From NCBI GenBank assembly GCA_965232485.1, contig OZ246975.1, forward strand, positions 2,356,001 through 2,420,000: DNA of 64,000 bases, given 5' to 3'. Within the stretch, counting starts at the first letter, position 1; the number at the start of each line of letters is the position of its first letter. Positions 1 through 8,127 of the stretch are shown in pieces. The stretch comes from VXPQ01 sp965232485. GTDB taxonomy: Bacteria > Bacteroidota > Rhodothermia > Rhodothermales > VXPQ01. The translations under genes and the position numbers were made by a program. The notes under the pieces were generated by a model. It was not told the origin of the DNA. It did no database searches and saw only the letters and a program-made list of their open reading frames with translations.

Positions 1-2282
1 TGCATCACGCACGGGACCTTCTCAAGGATAACGAGCCGGTGCGGGCTGCGCTCGCAGCACGCTATCCGCATATTCTGGTGGACGAATTTCAGGATACCGA
101 TCCCCTGCAGGCCGAAATCCTCTGGAGAATTGCGGGGGACGGCGATCCGGCCGAGCCGTGGCATGATTTCGCGATTCGTCCCGGCGCGCTGTTCCTGGTC
201 GGCGATCCGAAACAGGCCATCTACAGGTTCCGCGGCGCCGACGTGCAAACCTATCTTCTTGCAAAAAGGGCGCTCTCGGCAAACCCGCAGGCTGCGGTCC
301 TCGAAATAACCGCCAACTTCCGATCGCAGGAGCCGATCCTCCGATATGTAAACGAGCAATTTGAAACGATTCTCGCCGAAGAAGAGGGGCAGCCCGGTTT
401 CACGGCGCTTGCCCCCATCCGCGAAGCCGGTCATGAACCCTGTGTCGCCGCGTTTGGAATCCTCCTTGACGATCGGCACAAAAACCACAAGGGGAAGCTA
501 CTTACCGATTCCGTGCGTCGGGAGGAGGCTTCCGTTGTAGCGGATATGGTGCAGGGCCTGATAGGGGCATACCCTGTTTGGGACAAGCGGACCAGGGAAT
601 TCCGACCCGCGCGGGCTGGCGACATCGCCCTGCTTGCGCCGACCGGCGCCAGCCTCTGGATATACGAACGAGCACTCGAGCGGCAGGAGATTCCGATCGC
701 TACGCAAGCGGGCAAGGGATTCTTCCGCCGTCAGGAAGTCCAGGACCTGATCGCCATTGCAAGAGCCATCGCGGATCACCGGGACACGCTTGCATTCGGC
801 GCCCTGATCCGCGGTCCGCTGGTTGGACTCACGGAAGAACAAATCGCCGATGAAATCGTGGGGCTGCAATCCGGGGAAGAAGAGAGGTCAAGGCTGTATC
901 TCTGGACAGAACCCGAACGGGTCGAAAACCCGGCGCTTCGGGATACGCTGACCGTGCTGCAGAATCTGGCGCGCAAGGCCCGCCGCACAACCCCTTACCT
1001 TCTGCTTGCCGAAGCGATCGACGAACTCAACGTCCGACCGATTCTCAAAGCGCGCTATCCGCACGGGATCGAACGGGCGCTCGCCAACGTTGATCTCGCG
1101 TTGGAAATGGCGCGGGCGTATGCGGCTCGGGGCGTCGCAGACTTTGCCCGGGCGATGTGGCAACGCTGGAAAGACGGGGATGCACAAGTAGAGGGCAGGC
1201 CGGACGCCGCAAGCGACGCCGTTTCCATCATTACGATGCACTCGGCGAAGGGGCTGGAATGGCCGGTCTTGATACCGATCAACTCCATGACAGCGCCGCT
1301 CAGCCGCATGAACTTCCTGTACCGGCGCCGCGACGACAGCGTGCATTTCGGCATATTCGGGTACGATAGCGATGATTTCCAGATGGTCCGCGAGGAGGAA
1401 AAAGCAGAGTTGCGCCGCGAGCGCATTCGTCTCTGGTATGTGGCGTTGACTCGTGCGAGAGATCTGCTTCTGCTCCCGAGGCAGACGGAACGTTTGAACA
1501 AGGACTGGTTCAGCCTGATCGACATCGACATCGAATCGTTGCCCGCCCTCGATACGGGACAATTCGAAAAATCGCAATTCGTTGCAGCAGCCGCCAGCCG
1601 CAACGGCCAGGATATCGCGACATGGCGACGGGAAGCCGCAACCATCGCCGGCAATCAACGGGTTATTACGTGGCGTCGACCCAGCCGACACGAGGAACTG
1701 CCTGAGGCGGTCGATGAGGACGAGGAAGTATTTGTTGGCGCCGAAGCGATCCTTGAGGAAATGCCCCGATCAGAAGTAGAACCACACGTTCGAGGCAGTC
1801 GCGAGCGAGGGAGCATCCTGCACAAACTGATGGAAGAGGCGCTCACCGGCGAGACAGAGGAATCCACGCAAGCGTTGCAGACGCGCGCCGCCGAACTCAT
1901 AGGCCAGTTGGCGCTGGAGGATGCGGCGGATCCGGAGGACGGGCCATGCAGCGCCGAGATGGCCGCAACGGTCAAGCGGACGCTGCAACTGCCAGCGATC
2001 GTGGAAATGCGTCCGCGGTTATTGCCGGAATTCCCGGTCTACGCGGGCGCCGTTGAAAACGCGGCTGTTTGCCTGACAGCGGGCATTGTTGATGCGGCTG
2101 CGGTGGACGAAACAGGTCGGATTGACGCCGTTATCGACTGGAAGAGCGACGTGGCTCCGGCGAGGGAGCTTGTAGAGCAATATCGGAATCAATTGCGGGA
2201 CTATCTGCGCGCCACGGCTGCGCAAAGAGGGCTGCTTGTGTTTCTCACTTCCGGACGGATAGAAGAAGTGGCGGCGTCGTAA
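1..2282 (+). CDS. AddA/RecB-like UvrD-family helicase-nuclease (5' truncated by window edge)
   Basis: The reading frame is open from base 3 to the TAA at 2280-2282, so the true start lies upstream of the window. The visible part has the second half of an SF1 helicase: the Walker B segment LVDEFQDTDPLQ, the motif III segment VGDPKQAIYRFRGAD, motif IV ITANFRSQEP, motif V TMHSAKGLEWP and motif VI RLWYVALTRARD. The C-terminus carries a RecB-type nuclease signature (RGSILHKLMEEAL, then AVIDWKSD and a Q/Y motif in YRNQLRDYL), so helicase and PD-(D/E)XK nuclease are fused as in AddA. Family role: resection of double-strand breaks, usually with an AddB partner, which would have to lie upstream. The fusion is seen; the AddA assignment is inferred. 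Confidence 0.88.
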   Translation, partial: HHARDLLKDNEPVRAALAARYPHILVDEFQDTDPLQAEILWRIAGDGDPAEPWHDFAIRPGALFLVGDPKQAIYRFRGADVQTYLLAKRALSANPQAAVLEITANFRSQEPILRYVNEQFETILAEEEGQPGFTALAPIREAGHEPCVAAFGILLDDRHKNHKGKLLTDSVRREEASVVADMVQGLIGAYPVWDKRTREFRPARAGDIALLAPTGASLWIYERALERQEIPIATQAGKGFFRRQEVQDLIAIARAIADHRDTLAFGALIRGPLVGLTEEQIADEIVGLQSGEEERSRLYLWTEPERVENPALRDTLTVLQNLARKARRTTPYLLLAEAIDELNVRPILKARYPHGIERALANVDLALEMARAYAARGVADFARAMWQRWKDGDAQVEGRPDAASDAVSIITMHSAKGLEWPVLIPINSMTAPLSRMNFLYRRRDDSVHFGIFGYDSDDFQMVREEEKAELRRERIRLWYVALTRARDLLLLPRQTERLNKDWFSLIDIDIESLPALDTGQFEKSQFVAAAASRNGQDIATWRREAATIAGNQRVITWRRPSRHEELPEAVDEDEEVFVGAEAILEEMPRSEVEPHVRGSRERGSILHKLMEEALTGETEESTQALQTRAAELIGQLALEDAADPEDGPCSAEMAATVKRTLQLPAIVEMRPRLLPEFPVYAGAVENAAVCLTAGIVDAAAVDETGRIDAVIDWKSDVAPARELVEQYRNQLRDYLRATAAQRGLLVFLTSGRIEEVAAS

Positions 2283-2465
2283 TCGCCGGACGGCGTAACC
2301 GGGCAGCAGAGAAGAAATTTGAATGCCCGACGACGTATTCTACAGACGAAAATCGTTGTCCAGGGCGGCGTAATCCGATTCAAATTACACGTTAATATTC
2401 CGAAAAAATATGTGCAATCGAAAGGGAATGTCTCTAATCAATTCCGATTACAAAGAGTACTTTGC

Positions 2466-3557
2466 TTAAAATTTTACCGCGATATCTAAGGTATATTCCT
2501 CCACTTCGTGTTTTTTTCGGTCGAGGTTAGCTTCCAGACCTATTGGAGGTTTGGTCAGTTTTAACTTGGTCAGAATATTGCTATTTTGATGTCCCTCGGT
2601 CGTCAGGGTCAATTTTATTCTCGAGCTTTTAGATTTGTTATTAATCAGGGCTTTATTGAGCATGTCTTCGAAGACGGGTTCGTTTGATAAGCCGGTTCGT
2701 TGCAGCAATTCAGTAGCGGCCTGTATATTCGGCTCGCCCCCATCGAATTCTTGAGTCACTAATAGGCGATCTGCAAGTGAACTAGAAATTTCTTTTTTTC
2801 GACCTAATGCAGAAGATAATGCAGGAGCACTAGATTTTACCGAATCGTTTTTCACGCGATCTTCTTTATTCAGCTCAATTTTTTCAACTTTAACCTCGCG
2901 GGCGCCTAAGTGACTACATAGCGTGGTGAAATGCAAAAATTTGGCCACTGCAATTTTTTCAGAAGCCTCCGACTTACGATAGTACAAATTTTTGTCAAAG
3001 GGGTTCTGGACCAATACAGAACCTGATGTCACAAGCCCCTGGTCAATCAGAATCTGCACCGCGGGATTCGGTTGCGCCGGGCGTGAAGAAAGTATATGTA
3101 TTTCTTCGTTGGTCAGAATCTCAGCACGCTCGTCCAAGTCATTAATATCATCTTGATCGAGTACTAAAACAATTTTTCGGCAAGAGGGATTGTCCGGCCA
3201 AGAGTTAGCATCAAGTTCCCTGCTCTTAATACGGGCTTTGTCGATGTTCCGATCTGGAGGTTTGCCATTCTCGTACATAGCTGCGCCACAGGATTTGCAC
3301 GCAAAGACGCGTTTGGCGATTGCCCCCGATATGACTCCACCGACTGCACCCGTGGCGGCCCCTGTCAGGATACCGGCTGTCAGGCTCCTGTTGATGAAAG
3401 AAAACTCATGAGGACCTGAATCTTGGCACCGAGGACAGCTAACCTCAATAGTTTCTCCATCATTCCGCCATCGCCGTATGCTGGTCGTAGCTTTCGTAGC
3501 AGCCAGTCCTGCCGTCGTTCCCACAAGGTAGGCCACTGCAATTAATGGTAGCGGCAT
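2466..3557 (-). CDS. Membrane-associated protein with split zinc ribbon and glycine-zipper hairpin
   Basis: Unrecognised protein of about 363 residues. The chosen ATG at 3557 (protein begins MPLPLIAVAY) lies one base after the stop codon of the upstream TerB-like gene, so the two are translationally coupled; an ATG at 3590 would add 11 residues inside that gene. Residues 1-20 form a hydrophobic helix. A CPRC pair near residue 41 and a CKSC pair near residue 86 look like the two halves of a zinc ribbon, but about 40 residues including a glycine-zipper segment (TAGILTGAATGAVGGVISG) lie between them. The remaining 270 residues are polar, charged and without a motif I recognise. Base composition is more AT-rich than the left neighbour. 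Function unknown; the partner suggests a stress or defence role. Confidence 0.7.
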   Translation of the reverse strand: MPLPLIAVAYLVGTTAGLAATKATTSIRRWRNDGETIEVSCPRCQDSGPHEFSFINRSLTAGILTGAATGAVGGVISGAIAKRVFACKSCGAAMYENGKPPDRNIDKARIKSRELDANSWPDNPSCRKIVLVLDQDDINDLDERAEILTNEEIHILSSRPAQPNPAVQILIDQGLVTSGSVLVQNPFDKNLYYRKSEASEKIAVAKFLHFTTLCSHLGAREVKVEKIELNKEDRVKNDSVKSSAPALSSALGRKKEISSSLADRLLVTQEFDGGEPNIQAATELLQRTGLSNEPVFEDMLNKALINNKSKSSRIKLTLTTEGHQNSNILTKLKLTKPPIGLEANLDRKKHEVEEYTLDIAVKF

Positions 3558-3558
3558 A

Positions 3559-3966
3559 TCAGGTACCGAAAAGGTCGCGCTCAAGTTCAAGCGCGGACAG
3601 GTGGGTGTTCAACATGCGATGGAAATTTTCAGCTTGGTCTGGCGCCACTCCCGCGGTCACAGCAAGTTCGAACAGCAACGCCATCTCGGCGTCATGCAAA
3701 TGTCCATCGGCTTTAGCAAGCACATAGGCATTCTTAATAGCGGCCGAAACAATCTCGCGCGGAGCCTTGGTCACTGTTTGGAATACATCCTTCTTATCTG
3801 GAGGCGTATCGACCATTCGAAACAGGTCCTCTTTGAGCGCATCATTGCCGGGACTTAGCTCGAGCACATCGCGCAAAACAGTACGCTCGTTTTCGTCGAA
3901 CCGGCCGTCTACCCACCCTACAAGGGCGAGTATTTGAGCCTGCAGGACGGTCATGTCACTCAACAT
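3559..3966 (-). CDS. TerB-like (tellurite-resistance/DUF533 type) protein
   Basis: A 135-residue all-helical protein with the features of the TerB fold: a hydrophobic first helix followed by an acidic turn (ALVGWVDGRFDENER), and a second matching acidic turn (YVLAKADGHLHDAEMALL). TerB-like domains bind divalent metal through such acidic turns and occur near membranes and in stress or defence islands. It is the first gene of a two-gene minus-strand unit; its stop is one base before the ATG of the zinc-ribbon membrane protein. Its start codon abuts an IS3-family relic that begins near 3969, so its native promoter is probably lost or has been supplied by the relic. Family call is from motif pattern; substrate unknown. 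Confidence 0.7.
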   Translation of the reverse strand: MLSDMTVLQAQILALVGWVDGRFDENERTVLRDVLELSPGNDALKEDLFRMVDTPPDKKDVFQTVTKAPREIVSAAIKNAYVLAKADGHLHDAEMALLFELAVTAGVAPDQAENFHRMLNTHLSALELERDLFGT

Positions 3967-3968
3967 GG

Positions 3969-4090
3969 AAATACTCCGAAGAATCTGAACAGGTTATTTA
4001 GATGCAGGATTGAGTTGGATCATACCGCCTCGCGGAAACGGCTCTCGCCTGTAGTATACGATGCTCGGTGCCAGTTGTCAAGGGGGTTGG
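3969..4090 (-). mobile_element. IS3-family relic (right end and orfB 3' tail)
   Basis: On the minus strand this segment reads as the last about 20 codons of an IS3 orfB (LDNWHRASYTTGESRFREAV then stop), aligning with LDNMTPDDVYYRRKPLTKAA at the end of the intact orfB at 5819. Bases 3969-3990 also resemble the right terminal repeat of the intact element at 5761. The rest of the element is missing. It lies directly upstream of the TerB-like gene. Confidence 0.7.
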
Positions 4091-4121
4091 TTGGGAATTA
4101 TATGTTTAACTTGACAGATTT

Positions 4122-5140
4122 ATCGTAAGTATTTATTTTTATTGTAGGTTACGCACAAAAGGAAAATGTTATGGGCAAAGGGCCTGGAAGATCGGAGCGC
4201 AAGGGGATATCTCTGCTTGAACTGATGGAGATGTTTCCCGACGAGAAAGCGGCCCGCCGGTGGTTCGAGACAATCCGCTGGCTCGATGGCGAGCGTTTCT
4301 GTCCTCGTTGCGGCTGCATGAACAGCCCGCGAGGTTAAAAACCGCAAGCCCATGCCTTACTGGCGTCTGGACTGCCGGTCCTGTTTCAGCGTAAGGACGG
4401 GGACGACGATGCAACGCAGCAGGCTTCCCCTGCGCAAATGGGTGTTCGCCATCTATCTCCACCTGACGAACCTGAAGTGCGTGTCGAGCATGAAGCTCCA
4501 CCGGGACATTAAGGTCAGGCAAGATACAGCGTGATTCATGCTTCAGGGCATCCGCAAGGCGTTCGATGACGGCGACGACGAACTGTTCGGGGGCCCGGTG
4601 GAAGTAGACGAAACCTACGTCGGAGGCAAAGAGAAGAACTGCCGCAATTCGGAAAAGACCTTCGTTCGCGGAACGCAGGGCAAGGTCGCCATCGTTGGCA
4701 TCAAAGACCGCAAGACGGGCAAGATCAAGACGAAGGTGGTAATGCATACAACGAAAGCTGTTCTGCAAGAGTTCGTGCACGAGAATACAGAATCCGGAGC
4801 CACCGTCTACACGGACGAAAACCAGGCGTACAAGGGGTTAAGGTTTGTGTTCAAACACGAAACGGTGAAACATTCCGCAGCGGAATACGTCAGAAAACAG
4901 GCGCATATCAACGGCATGGAGTCGTTCTGGGCTGTCGTGAAGCGTGCGATGGACGGTGTTTACCACTACTTCAGCGCAAAGCATCTACACCGTTACGCGT
5001 CGGACTTCGTAGGCCGCCATGACATCCGGTCCTTTGATACGCTGGAACAGATGGCTTACGTCGTCGTTGGAATGAAAGACAAATGCCTCCGGCTACAAAA
5101 CGCTCGTGGCTGATAAATACGAATAAAAAGCAAACACTAT
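4122..5140 (+). mobile_element. IS1595-type insertion sequence, inactivated
   Basis: Encloses the broken ISXO2/IS1595-like transposase at 4171-5113. Imperfect terminal inverted repeats can be seen: the AT-rich left end around 4124-4144 (GTAAGTATTTATTTTTATT) resembles the reverse complement of the right end around 5117-5138 (ATAGTGTTTGCTTTTTATT). No clear target duplication was found, and the outer boundaries are good to about 10 bases. Confidence 0.65.
4171..5113 (+). pseudogene. IS1595/ISXO2-like transposase, one frameshift and one Trp-to-TGA nonsense
   Basis: Reading starts at ATG 4171 after an AAGGAA ribosome site. It gives an N-terminal helical region (LLELMEMFPDEKAARRWFE) and a zinc-binding pair CPRCGC, then hits TAA at 4336-4338. 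From there the family sequence continues in another frame (KNRKPMPYWRLDCRSCFSV, then the GT-M-S-LPLRKW segment), so a frameshift lies near 4330-4340. In that second frame a TGA at 4532-4534 replaces the Trp expected in the conserved TAWFMLQ(R)IR motif: the sequence reads T-A-stop-F-M-L-Q-G-I-R. The downstream 191 codons carry the DDE domain (EVDETYVGGKEKN, YTDENQAYKGL, HINGMESFWAVVKRA). Two independent lesions make it non-functional. Confidence 0.85.
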
Positions 5141-5150
5141 CGACAAGACA

Positions 5151-5621
5151 ATGACAAAGGAAGAGCTCTATTATCAGGCAGGACGTGATCGGGATGCAAG
5201 CCACGATTCCCGTAATCGTGATCTTAAGATAGCAACATCTGGATTATTAACATTGGGCATTACAGTATTTATTGTGGGAACATCTTTCATGGAAGCAAGC
5301 ACAGATGTTATATCATGGATTCTTGTTTTTATTATGGCCTTATCATTGGGCGCGATGATTGTTATTGGGATTAATATATTGATAACAAAAGTGTGGAAAT
5401 ATCCTTTCAAATTACAGGACATACGTGATAACTTAGATAATTATGAAAATAAAAAGATGATAAAATTTATGGGAGATAAATATGTAACGATAACAGAATA
5501 TAACGGTACAGTTCTGTCAAAGAAAGCCCGTTGTTTTAACTGGCTCCTCGTGTGTGCTGCTATCGAATGTGGTGTCTTGATTCTTTTCAGAATTATTTCT
5601 TTGTACCCTTCCCTTCCTTGA
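5151..5621 (+). CDS. Small three-helix membrane protein, hypothetical
   Basis: A 156-residue protein, strongly AT-rich compared with the GC-rich backbone. It begins with a charged segment (MTKEELYYQAGRDRDASHD), then has two adjacent hydrophobic helices (residues about 28-48 and 53-75, the second containing SWILVFIMALSLGAMIVIG) and a third near the C-terminus (about 130-150). A soluble section of about 50 residues rich in Lys, Asp and Asn lies between helices 2 and 3. The layout recalls small membrane effectors such as SLATT-type proteins, but I see no diagnostic motif, so no function is assigned. It sits between the dead IS1595 element and an IS3 element, which suggests it is acquired cargo. 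Confidence 0.6.
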   Translation: MTKEELYYQAGRDRDASHDSRNRDLKIATSGLLTLGITVFIVGTSFMEASTDVISWILVFIMALSLGAMIVIGINILITKVWKYPFKLQDIRDNLDNYENKKMIKFMGDKYVTITEYNGTVLSKKARCFNWLLVCAAIECGVLILFRIISLYPSLP

Positions 5622-5718
5622 GGGATTTTCTGTAATCGTCGTCCCTTAATGGGTTCTTTTCCTCATTCAGTGGCTTTGGAGTAGAGGGCGGTGGTGCTTG
5701 TTTTGTTTTCTTGCTCAT
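5593..5718 (-). CDS. Possible 41-residue proline/lysine-rich small protein
   Basis: Complement of 5593-5718: MSKKTKQAPPPSTPKPL, then NEEKNPLRDDDYRKSLKEGK and a short basic tail. The composition (Pro run, mixed charge, no low-complexity shadow of another gene) looks protein-like. It begins 43 bases downstream of the right end of the intact IS3 element, in the same orientation as that element. Against it: no clear ribosome-binding site, and its 3' end overlaps the 3' end of the convergent membrane-protein gene by 29 bases. It could equally be chance. Confidence 0.3.
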   Translation of the reverse strand: MSKKTKQAPPPSTPKPLNEEKNPLRDDDYRKSLKEGKGTKK

Positions 5719-5818
5719 GGTTTCGGGGGTTGAGGGTTGGAAAGGATTTACTCCAAGAAATGGTTCGGGAAATTCGGACAGTTAGTCCGGGTCGTTTCAG
5801 GTGCAGGGCTGCGGTGGG

Positions 5819-6820
5819 TTACGCCGCCTTGGTCAGCGGCTTTCGCCTGTAATATACGTCGTCGGGCGTCATGTTGTCAAGTCCCTGGTGCGGGCGCTCT
5901 TCGTTGAAGTAGCGCAGGTAGTCGGCGATTCCCTTTCTGGCCTCGCTTACGGAGTCGTAGGCGCGCCGGTAGACTTCTTCCTGCTTCAGGCTACGCCAGA
6001 AGCGCTCCACGTACACGTTGTCCAGCCAGCGGCCCTTGCCGTCCATGGAGATGCGCATGCCGTGCGCCTTGAGCGCGCTGGTGAACGCCTCGGAGGTGAA
6101 CTGCGCCCCCTGATCCGTGTTGAAAACCTCTGGAGCGCCATAGCGCGCAATCGCTTCCTCGAGAGCCTCCACGCAAAAACGAGCGTCCATCGTGTTCGAG
6201 ATGCGGTGGGCGAGCGCCTTGCGGCTATGCCAGTCGATTACGGCTGCGAGATATAGAAAGCCTTTCGCCATAGGGATGAACGTAATGTCCGCCGCATAGA
6301 CCTGGCCGGGTTTGTCGATCGTCATGGTCTTGAGCAGGTAGGGGTATATCTTGTGTCCTGTCCCGGGAGAGGACGTGCGCCGCTTCGGGTAGATGGCCCT
6401 CAGGCCCATAAGGCGCATGAGGCGTGCGACGCGGCTGCGCGCCGCCGTATGCCCCTTCGCCTCGAGCAGGCTCTTTATGGTGCGCGAGCCGCTCGTGGGA
6501 CGCTCCATATAGATGCGGTCTATCTCCTTCATAAGAAACAGGTCCTCCTCGCGCTCTCCGCGAGGGCGGTAGTACGCCGTGGAGCGGCTCAGCGCCAGAA
6601 GCGCGCATTGCCGAACGACAGGCAAGCAGTGCGAACGATTGATCCGCGCCTTGCGCTCGGCTACAGGCCGCGACCGAGCGCCTTCGATAAAAAATCCTTC
6701 TCCATGGATAGCTCCCCGATCTTCGCGTGGAGCGCCTCGATCTTCCTGTCGCGTTCGTCGGGAACGTTGCGGCTTCGGACGAACGCCTCCTCGGCGCTCT
6801 CCGCAAGTTGCTTCTTCCAC
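5819..6820 (-). CDS. IS3-family transposase OrfB, DDE integrase domain
   Basis: The orfB frame continues the protein after a -1 frameshift in orfA. The homologous part begins about ERKARINRSHCLPVVRQCAL (HTH_21-like region), followed by the rve integrase core. The catalytic triad is visible: first Asp in YAADITFIPMAKG, second Asp in FNTDQGAQFTS, Glu in NVYVERFWRSLK, with the last two spaced about 35 residues apart as expected. The C-terminus ends RYFNEERPHQGLDNMTPDDV and the YYRRKPLTKAA tail. The frame upstream of about 6690 is out-of-frame overlap with orfA and is not expected to be translated on its own. The sequence shows no stop or missing catalytic residue. Confidence 0.9.
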   Translation of the reverse strand: MEEATCGERRGGVRPKPQRSRRTRQEDRGAPREDRGAIHGEGFFIEGARSRPVAERKARINRSHCLPVVRQCALLALSRSTAYYRPRGEREEDLFLMKEIDRIYMERPTSGSRTIKSLLEAKGHTAARSRVARLMRLMGLRAIYPKRRTSSPGTGHKIYPYLLKTMTIDKPGQVYAADITFIPMAKGFLYLAAVIDWHSRKALAHRISNTMDARFCVEALEEAIARYGAPEVFNTDQGAQFTSEAFTSALKAHGMRISMDGKGRWLDNVYVERFWRSLKQEEVYRRAYDSVSEARKGIADYLRYFNEERPHQGLDNMTPDDVYYRRKPLTKAA

Positions 6821-6951
6821 GACTGTATCTGGTTCGGGTGCACCTCGAAGCGTTCGGCGAGTTCGGCCAGCGTGCTCTCGCCGCGCACGGCGGCGAGGGC
6901 TACCTTCGCCTTGAACGAAGGACTATGGGTTCTGCGTGTGCGTCTCGACAT
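6661..6951 (-). CDS. IS3-family transposase OrfA (helix-turn-helix)
   Basis: Start chosen at ATG 6951, giving MSRRTRRTHSPSFKAKVALA, the usual IS3 OrfA start; the frame opens 14 codons earlier at 6993 inside the terminal region. The 96-residue protein has the HTH (STLAELAERFEVHPNQIQSW) and a C-terminal leucine-zipper-like helix (RDRKIEALHAKIGELSMEKD) that mediates multimerisation in IS3 elements. It terminates at 6661 just after the slippery sequence at 6688-6694, from which ribosomes can shift to orfB to make the OrfAB transposase. Confidence 0.9.
   Translation of the reverse strand: MSRRTRRTHSPSFKAKVALAAVRGESTLAELAERFEVHPNQIQSWKKQLAESAEEAFVRSRNVPDERDRKIEALHAKIGELSMEKDFLSKALGRGL
6688..6694 (-). 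promoter_or_regulatory. Programmed -1 frameshift heptamer T_TTT_TTA
   Basis: On the minus strand, orfA codons GAT TTT TTA contain the canonical slippery heptamer TTTTTTA in the correct phase. A -1 shift continues as TTT TTT ATC into the orfB frame (F-F-I-E-G-A-R-S-R-P), giving the OrfAB fusion. This is the standard IS3 expression strategy; the stimulatory RNA structure was not modelled. Confidence 0.65.
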
Positions 6952-7053
6952 GGGTCTTGTCTGGTTGATTGCGTCGGAACAAGATCGCAACACTACACCT
7001 TAAATTCCCACGAAATCTGTCCAATCAAACCGAACCACCTCTGTTCTCCCAGT

Positions 7054-8115
7054 TCATACAGCGTACGGTTTTTCCAACTGCGCTTTTTTCAGCACCGATT
7101 CGGCCTCCTTCAGGTTTTTGACGGTGCCCGATATGTCCAGTTTACCATCCTGACGGAAAGCCATCCAATCTTTCCAGACAGCCACGGCCATATGTTTGCC
7201 GTTTCCGAATCTTGTGGGCTTACGCACTTGCTCTTTGCCTGCGGCCATAATCAAGCGGTACCATTTAGTTCTGGTATCTTTCCATTTCTCTTTTTCATCC
7301 TCCCACACCTTGAATCGAAGTTCTTGATTGTGACTCTCGATTTGAAGCCAACCGACCTCGACGGGCGGGGCCCACGAGAAACACAAGAATCCACCCGATT
7401 GATTATGGACATATCCCCACTTACTACCATCTATATAGCCTTCGATACAGTGATAAAAACCTTGCCACGCCTCCCCAGACGACTTCTTGCTATCCTTGCT
7501 CCAATTCTTATATCCGTTGGTTGCGGCCTCCACATCTTGCAAATACTGCTTGTAATCCATCAGAATTTGGTTTTTGCCTTTATAGTCATCAAGCATCCGC
7601 AGAAAATCTTTGCGATGAAACACTCGATAGTTGTTGGGGCCTTCGATTTTGATCTTGTTCTCAATGCGCTGATCATCCCATAGAGACTGATTGCCCGTTT
7701 TGAAGTATATGGGGTAAATGTTTTCCGGCGCAGTCTCGCCCAACTTTGTATTTCCATCCGCCACAAGGTTGTAGTACCTTTTCAGTTGACCGCTGTGATC
7801 TCCCGACCCTGTCTTGTCTTCGATCAGCAGCACATACTTCCCGTTTATCAGAGCAAGAACGTCAATGTGCTTTTCCTGCGGGTGGATCTCGGTTTCGATC
7901 TCCTCCGGCAGTTCAACGGGCTTTTCCTTCCTCCTGTGGTTGAGTAAGGCATGAACGAATTCGCGGCCGCAGCGGCGCAGTTCTTCCTCTTCCGGATCAT
8001 TGCTTTTACCCTGACCGGACCAAGCGATCAACCAGCAGATCACCGCATCCTGCGAGAGTTCCTTGGTGGCGTATCGGAACAGGTTGGTGTCGGGCTTGGC
8101 AGGGTTCCTGGTCAT
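7054..8115 (-). CDS. PD-(D/E)XK nuclease superfamily protein (PDDEXK_4 type)
   Basis: A 353-residue protein. The N-terminus (NLFRYATKELSQDAVICWLI) matches the opening of the PDDEXK_4 family, proteins found in defence islands and near prophages. The nuclease core is visible: Asp85 in HIDVLALINGKYVLLIEDK with Glu99 and Lys101 forming D-Xn-E-X-K, followed by a Q/Y helix (DHSGQLKRYYNLV). The C-terminal half (about residues 190-350) is a separate region rich in Trp and Lys (SGEAWQGFYHCIEGYIDG) without a motif I recognise, possibly a target-recognition domain. It is bracketed on both sides by IS3-family sequence: its ATG at 8115 lies 13 bases from the deletion derivative at 8128, and its stop 17 bases from the intact element. 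Likely role: DNA cleavage in defence, inferred. Confidence 0.75.
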   Translation of the reverse strand: MTRNPAKPDTNLFRYATKELSQDAVICWLIAWSGQGKSNDPEEEELRRCGREFVHALLNHRRKEKPVELPEEIETEIHPQEKHIDVLALINGKYVLLIEDKTGSGDHSGQLKRYYNLVADGNTKLGETAPENIYPIYFKTGNQSLWDDQRIENKIKIEGPNNYRVFHRKDFLRMLDDYKGKNQILMDYKQYLQDVEAATNGYKNWSKDSKKSSGEAWQGFYHCIEGYIDGSKWGYVHNQSGGFLCFSWAPPVEVGWLQIESHNQELRFKVWEDEKEKWKDTRTKWYRLIMAAGKEQVRKPTRFGNGKHMAVAVWKDWMAFRQDGKLDISGTVKNLKEAESVLKKAQLEKPYAV

Positions 8116-8127
8116 GATCTATAGAAA

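Larger units (their letters stand above)
5761..7037 (-). mobile_element. Intact-looking IS3-family insertion sequence
   Basis: Imperfect terminal inverted repeats begin and end with the TG...CA typical of IS3: the right end at 5761-5781 starts TGGTTCGGGAAATTCGGACA and the left end at 7017-7037 is CTGTCCAATCAAACCGAACC plus A. It holds orfA (6661-6951) and orfB (5819-6820 frame) with a -1 slippery heptamer in the overlap. No unambiguous 3-bp target duplication is visible. Bases beyond the left end (CCTCTGTTCT) recur after the derivative at 8485, so either the end or the target preference extends a little further. This is the only copy in the window with both genes complete and is the probable source of trans-acting transposase for the derivatives. 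Confidence 0.88.

Noticed and set aside
4532..4534. TGA as a recoded tryptophan codon
   Set aside because: The frame has another lesion and no other gene here uses TGA as sense; TGA is a normal stop throughout.
5761..7037. Target-site duplication for the intact IS3
   Set aside because: Flanking triplets do not match on both sides, so no duplication is claimed.
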